Positions 59,430-62,580 of a stretch of 62,580 nucleotides of DNA are shown here, one piece after another. Position 1 is the stretch's first letter. Every line of letters starts with the position of its first letter. The DNA comes from Microscillaceae bacterium. Its GTDB lineage: Bacteria; Bacteroidota; Bacteroidia; Cytophagales; Microscillaceae. The position numbers and the translations under genes were made by a program. The notes beneath the pieces are model-generated. The model saw only the letters and a list, made by a program, of their open reading frames with translations, was not told the origin of the DNA and ran no database searches. The DNA is taken from NCBI GenBank assembly GCA_011390205.1, contig JAABSX010000019.1, forward strand, positions 1 through 62,580, read 5' to 3'.

Positions 59430-62400
59430 TCAAAAATAATTATTAAGATATTCAGCATACTCTTTACAGAGATTTTTCACCTGCTTGATGGTCTGCCCGA
59501 TAGCCTGCTCATTTGGCTCACTTTCTTCAAGAATTTTCCTACCTGTTTTGATTTCTCGCTCCAAATCATCTAAGCCTAACAGCCCGATGGTGGCACGGAT
59601 ATTATGATGGATTTTACGGAGTTTTTCAAAATCTTGATTTAGTATAGCGAAGGCATATTCATCAGGAAAATCTGCAAATACCCTGATAGCCAGTTGGTTG
59701 TACTTACGGATAAAAGCCTTGTTGCCCCCTGAGATGTCAATTACTTTTTGATAGTTAATTTTATGCTCACTCTGTGTGTGTGCGGGTTTGGCTTTGTGAG
59801 TTTTTTGTATGCTTGCACTGGGTTTTTGTTTTAGCTGTGACACGATGGCATCAAAAAGCTCTTGGGGTTTGAAGGGCTTGCTGACGTATCCGTTCATGCC
59901 TGCTGCTTCTATTTCTGCTTTGACCTCGTGTATGGTGGAGGCAGTAAGTGCCAGAATAGGGATATTTTTGAAATCACCGTCTAGGTTTCGGATTCTTTCA
60001 GTGGCTTGGTATCCATTCATGACGGGCATCTCTAGATCCATCAGGATGAGGTCATAATCATTCTTTTGGAGCAAGTCAATGGCAATTTCGCCGTTGTGGG
60101 CAAAGTCAGTTTCTGCATTCCATTTTTTGAGAAATTGGCTGACCACCATTTGGTTCATTTCATTGTCTTCTACTGTCAGAATCTTGGCATTTTTAAGATT
60201 AACATCATCACTACTAAGTGCTTCATAATCAGAGTCTTGGAGTGTGTATAGATTGCGTCTGTCTCCTTTTTTGAATTTTAGGTTAAAGAAAAACTTAGAG
60301 CCTACGCCTTTTTCACTCTCCACGAATATTTCACCTCCTTGGAGTTCTATAAGTCTTTTGGTAATGGCAAGCCCAAGCCCTGTGCCGCCGAATTTGCGGG
60401 TGGTGTCTTTGCTTGCTTGGGTAAATTTCTGGAAGATATGTTGTATTTTATTGAAATCGATGCCTATCCCTGTATCTTTGACCGCAAAATTAATCTCGAA
60501 ATAATCTTTGTCTAGTCTTTCGGCACTGACTTCTATTTTGATGTAGCCTGAGGAAGTAAACTTAATGGCATTGTCTAATAGATTGGTGAGTATCTGTGAG
60601 ATTCTGACGGGGTCACCTATGATAATCTCAGGCACTTGATTTTTGTATTCTACAAGGATATTGATTTGTTTATTGGCTGCTTTGTAGCTGAGGGTTTGTT
60701 TGATAGAGTTGATGAGTTCTTTAAGGTCAAAATCAATCTGCTCAAAGGTAGTTTTGCCAGCTTCTATTTTATTATAATCCAGAATATCATTGATAAGCAC
60801 GAGGAGATTTTCAGCAGAAAATTTTAGGATATTCAGGTTTTTGATTTGCTCAGGCTTTGGTTCTTCTTGCAGCAAGAAATGAGTCATTGCAATGACTGAG
60901 TTCATCGGCGTTCTGATTTCGTGGCTCATAGCAGACAAAAACCCTGCTTGGTTTTCTGCATTAAGTTCTGCATTTCTTTTTGCTTTTTTGAGGGCTTTTT
61001 CAGTTTTTTTGAGTTCAGAAATATCTCTGGTGAAGCAAATAAGTGTTTCATCAGATACCTGCGCAATGTCAATCAAGACAGGGGTTCTTTTTTGATTGAT
61101 TTTGACAAGTGAAAGTTCTAAACTTGTGCTGTCATAAGATTTTTGTTCGGTAAGTGTTTTCCAGTTGAGCAGGTTTCTGCCGTTTCTAAAGAAATCAGTG
61201 AATTGTTTTCCCTGTATTTGGTAAGTGGGCAAGATTCCAAGTTGTTTTTGTACACTTGTATTGATGTATTCTATGGTGCCTTGCTTGTCTAAAATCCAGA
61301 TACCTTCAGGGGCATTTTGTATATAGCTTTTGAGTTTGTGCTCATTGGCTTGCAATATTTTTTCGGTGATTTTTGTAGAGCTAATATCAAGCACAATGAT
61401 GACAAGGTGCTTGTCTGTAATCTCAGTGGCCTCTACAGGTACAATCTGAGCGAGGTAGTATTTTTGTTTGTACTCAAACTCGATGATTTTCTTTTCACCA
61501 GACAGTGCACTGTTGAGGTCATCTGCCAAGCTTGTGCTTTTATGCCAAGGGAAGAGCTGCTCAAAAGATTGTTTGGCAGCTTGTGCGGGTTTGGTATCTA
61601 ACAAAAACAAGACAGGCCCTACGGCATATTGGCAGATAAGCTGTGTATCAAAAATAAAAACGCCTCCATTAGGGATATTTTTAGCAAAATCAAGGTATTT
61701 TCTTTGTTGTGTGCCTATAATGCTATTTTTGCTGGTGTCTTGTGGGTTTCCCTCTTGCACTTTTCCCACGAAACCTATCAACTCTTTGGAGCTGCCATGG
61801 ATGGGTGTTTGGGTAGTTTTGATTTCTTTTTGATAAGCCGCTGTTTTGATTTCTTGAAGATAAACCACAGCCTTAGAGATGTCTATGTAATCACTGGCAG
61901 AGGTTCTGGAGAGATTCTTAATCTCTATGTGGGTCAGTTCAGATTCTCTTTTGCCCAATAAATACTCAGCATTTACATCCAGCATTTGAGCAAATCGGGG
62001 GCTTACATATTCAAATCTTCCTTGAATATCTTTAATCCAGACGGCATCATGGATTTGCTGGAAGAGTGCATGGCTGATATTTTTTTGCTGTTGGGAGCGC
62101 TGCTCTAGGTATTTCTGTTTGCTGATATCGTGGCAGCCGAGTGCTACAAACAGGATATTTCCAAACTCATCACTGACAGGGGAGAGGCTAATCTCTTGCC
62201 ATAGCCCTCCCTGCTGCTGAGGCAGCTCTAGCAAAATCTCACGGCTGATAAACTCCCCTTGCAAAGCTCGCTCAAAGTCTAAAAAGAATCTTGGAACATC
62301 TTCGGGATATACAAAATCTTTATAGTTTAGCCCTATTTTAGGGCTCTGACTAAAAGCTTGGGTAAGAAGTGATTCTGCTGTTTTGTTGAAGGCTTGTATC

Positions 62401-62580
62401 CTTGATTGAGCATCTAAAAGTACAAGAGGGTAAGAAAGTCCCTTAAATAAGGCTTCAAATTTTTGCTGGGTGTGTAGTAGGTTTTCTTTGAGTTTCTTCT
62501 CATCATCTATGATTTTACCTACTATCTGAATGCTTTGTAGTTCTTTGTATTTATCTAATATAGGTGTGTAATGCCATCTT
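59430..62580 (-). CDS. hybrid sensor histidine kinase (PAS-HisKA-HATPase-REC-HPt), 5' end outside window
   Basis: The visible 1050 residues contain at least three PAS domains (the first runs into the right edge: FKGLSYPLVLLDAQSRIQAF), then HisKA with the phospho-histidine in MSHEIRTPMNS, HATPase_c (NLLDNAIKFTSSG; FGGTGLGLAITKRLIELQGG), a receiver domain with the aspartate in YDLILMDLEMPVMNGYQA and a final HPt domain with the histidine in RKIHHNIRATIGLLG. The phosphorelay is complete in one chain. The true start lies beyond 62580. No response regulator with a DNA-binding domain is adjacent, so the output is not seen. Confidence 0.94.
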   Translation of the reverse strand, partial: RWHYTPILDKYKELQSIQIVGKIIDDEKKLKENLLHTQQKFEALFKGLSYPLVLLDAQSRIQAFNKTAESLLTQAFSQSPKIGLNYKDFVYPEDVPRFFLDFERALQGEFISREILLELPQQQGGLWQEISLSPVSDEFGNILFVALGCHDISKQKYLEQRSQQQKNISHALFQQIHDAVWIKDIQGRFEYVSPRFAQMLDVNAEYLLGKRESELTHIEIKNLSRTSASDYIDISKAVVYLQEIKTAAYQKEIKTTQTPIHGSSKELIGFVGKVQEGNPQDTSKNSIIGTQQRKYLDFAKNIPNGGVFIFDTQLICQYAVGPVLFLLDTKPAQAAKQSFEQLFPWHKSTSLADDLNSALSGEKKIIEFEYKQKYYLAQIVPVEATEITDKHLVIIVLDISSTKITEKILQANEHKLKSYIQNAPEGIWILDKQGTIEYINTSVQKQLGILPTYQIQGKQFTDFFRNGRNLLNWKTLTEQKSYDSTSLELSLVKINQKRTPVLIDIAQVSDETLICFTRDISELKKTEKALKKAKRNAELNAENQAGFLSAMSHEIRTPMNSVIAMTHFLLQEEPKPEQIKNLNILKFSAENLLVLINDILDYNKIEAGKTTFEQIDFDLKELINSIKQTLSYKAANKQINILVEYKNQVPEIIIGDPVRISQILTNLLDNAIKFTSSGYIKIEVSAERLDKDYFEINFAVKDTGIGIDFNKIQHIFQKFTQASKDTTRKFGGTGLGLAITKRLIELQGGEIFVESEKGVGSKFFFNLKFKKGDRRNLYTLQDSDYEALSSDDVNLKNAKILTVEDNEMNQMVVSQFLKKWNAETDFAHNGEIAIDLLQKNDYDLILMDLEMPVMNGYQATERIRNLDGDFKNIPILALTASTIHEVKAEIEAAGMNGYVSKPFKPQELFDAIVSQLKQKPSASIQKTHKAKPAHTQSEHKINYQKVIDISGGNKAFIRKYNQLAIRVFADFPDEYAFAILNQDFEKLRKIHHNIRATIGLLGLDDLEREIKTGRKILEESEPNEQAIGQTIKQVKNLCKEYAEYLNNYF

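Overview
The window looks like ordinary chromosome from a Bacteroidota bacterium, most probably of the order Cytophagales. The reasons are three TonB-dependent receptors (two with an N-terminal CarboxypepD_reg-like domain), families typical of this phylum (DUF4856, DUF4905, DUF4836-like, TIGR02757, the short arginine decarboxylase, an OmpA/PD40 protein with PorE-like layout), TAnnTTTG-type -7 promoter elements, few Shine-Dalgarno sites, and many small lipoproteins. I see no rRNA, tRNA, CRISPR array, prophage or transposase. Both ends cut genes: cysS on the left and a hybrid histidine kinase on the right.

Layout. 1-7.9 kb: cysS (partial), two paralogous acyl-CoA dehydrogenases, lipA-lipB, and lon. 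8-11.3 kb: an OmpA/PD40 envelope protein, a GNAT acetyltransferase and a STAS-like protein. 11.4-17.8 kb: a probable metal-uptake locus (DUF4856 lipoprotein, then imelysin-like lipoprotein, HTTM membrane protein and TonB receptor with overlapping ends). Its two transcription units carry related ~25-bp palindromes, and the HTTM gene contains two in-frame copies of a GC-rich palindromic repeat. 18-26.5 kb: secreted LRR protein, PLP decarboxylase with a perfect upstream palindrome, DUF4836-like lipoprotein, NfeD. 26.7-31.5 kb: DUF4905, a multi-LysM/DPBB protein, a small DPBB-LysM protein with the reverse domain order, a TIGR02757 protein and ClpS. 31.6-36.2 kb: two sodium:solute symporters, a small lipoprotein and a YhhN protein on one strand. 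36.2-43.9 kb: two TPR/coiled-coil/SpoIIE-type phosphatases flanking a holin-like membrane protein; the longer phosphatase starts 3 bp after a TonB receptor. 44-52 kb: Lgt, a solitary adenine methyltransferase, a rhodanese lipoprotein, a voltage-gated-type channel with a zinc ribbon, a NUDIX hydrolase and HMG-CoA lyase. 52-62.6 kb: a large TonB receptor, a fatty acid hydroxylase, a HAD phosphatase, a 56-residue lipoprotein, arginine decarboxylase, a decayed lipoprotein gene and the hybrid kinase.

How the genes work together. The clearest multi-gene unit is the DUF4856/imelysin/HTTM/TonB locus, which I read as regulated uptake of a metal, probably iron. The second is the TonB receptor plus TPR-SpoIIE phosphatase pair, which may join outer-membrane transport to partner-switch-type signalling. 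The acyl-CoA dehydrogenases and HMG-CoA lyase fit fatty-acid and branched-chain amino-acid breakdown but lie far apart. All functions are read from motifs and context; no database search was run.
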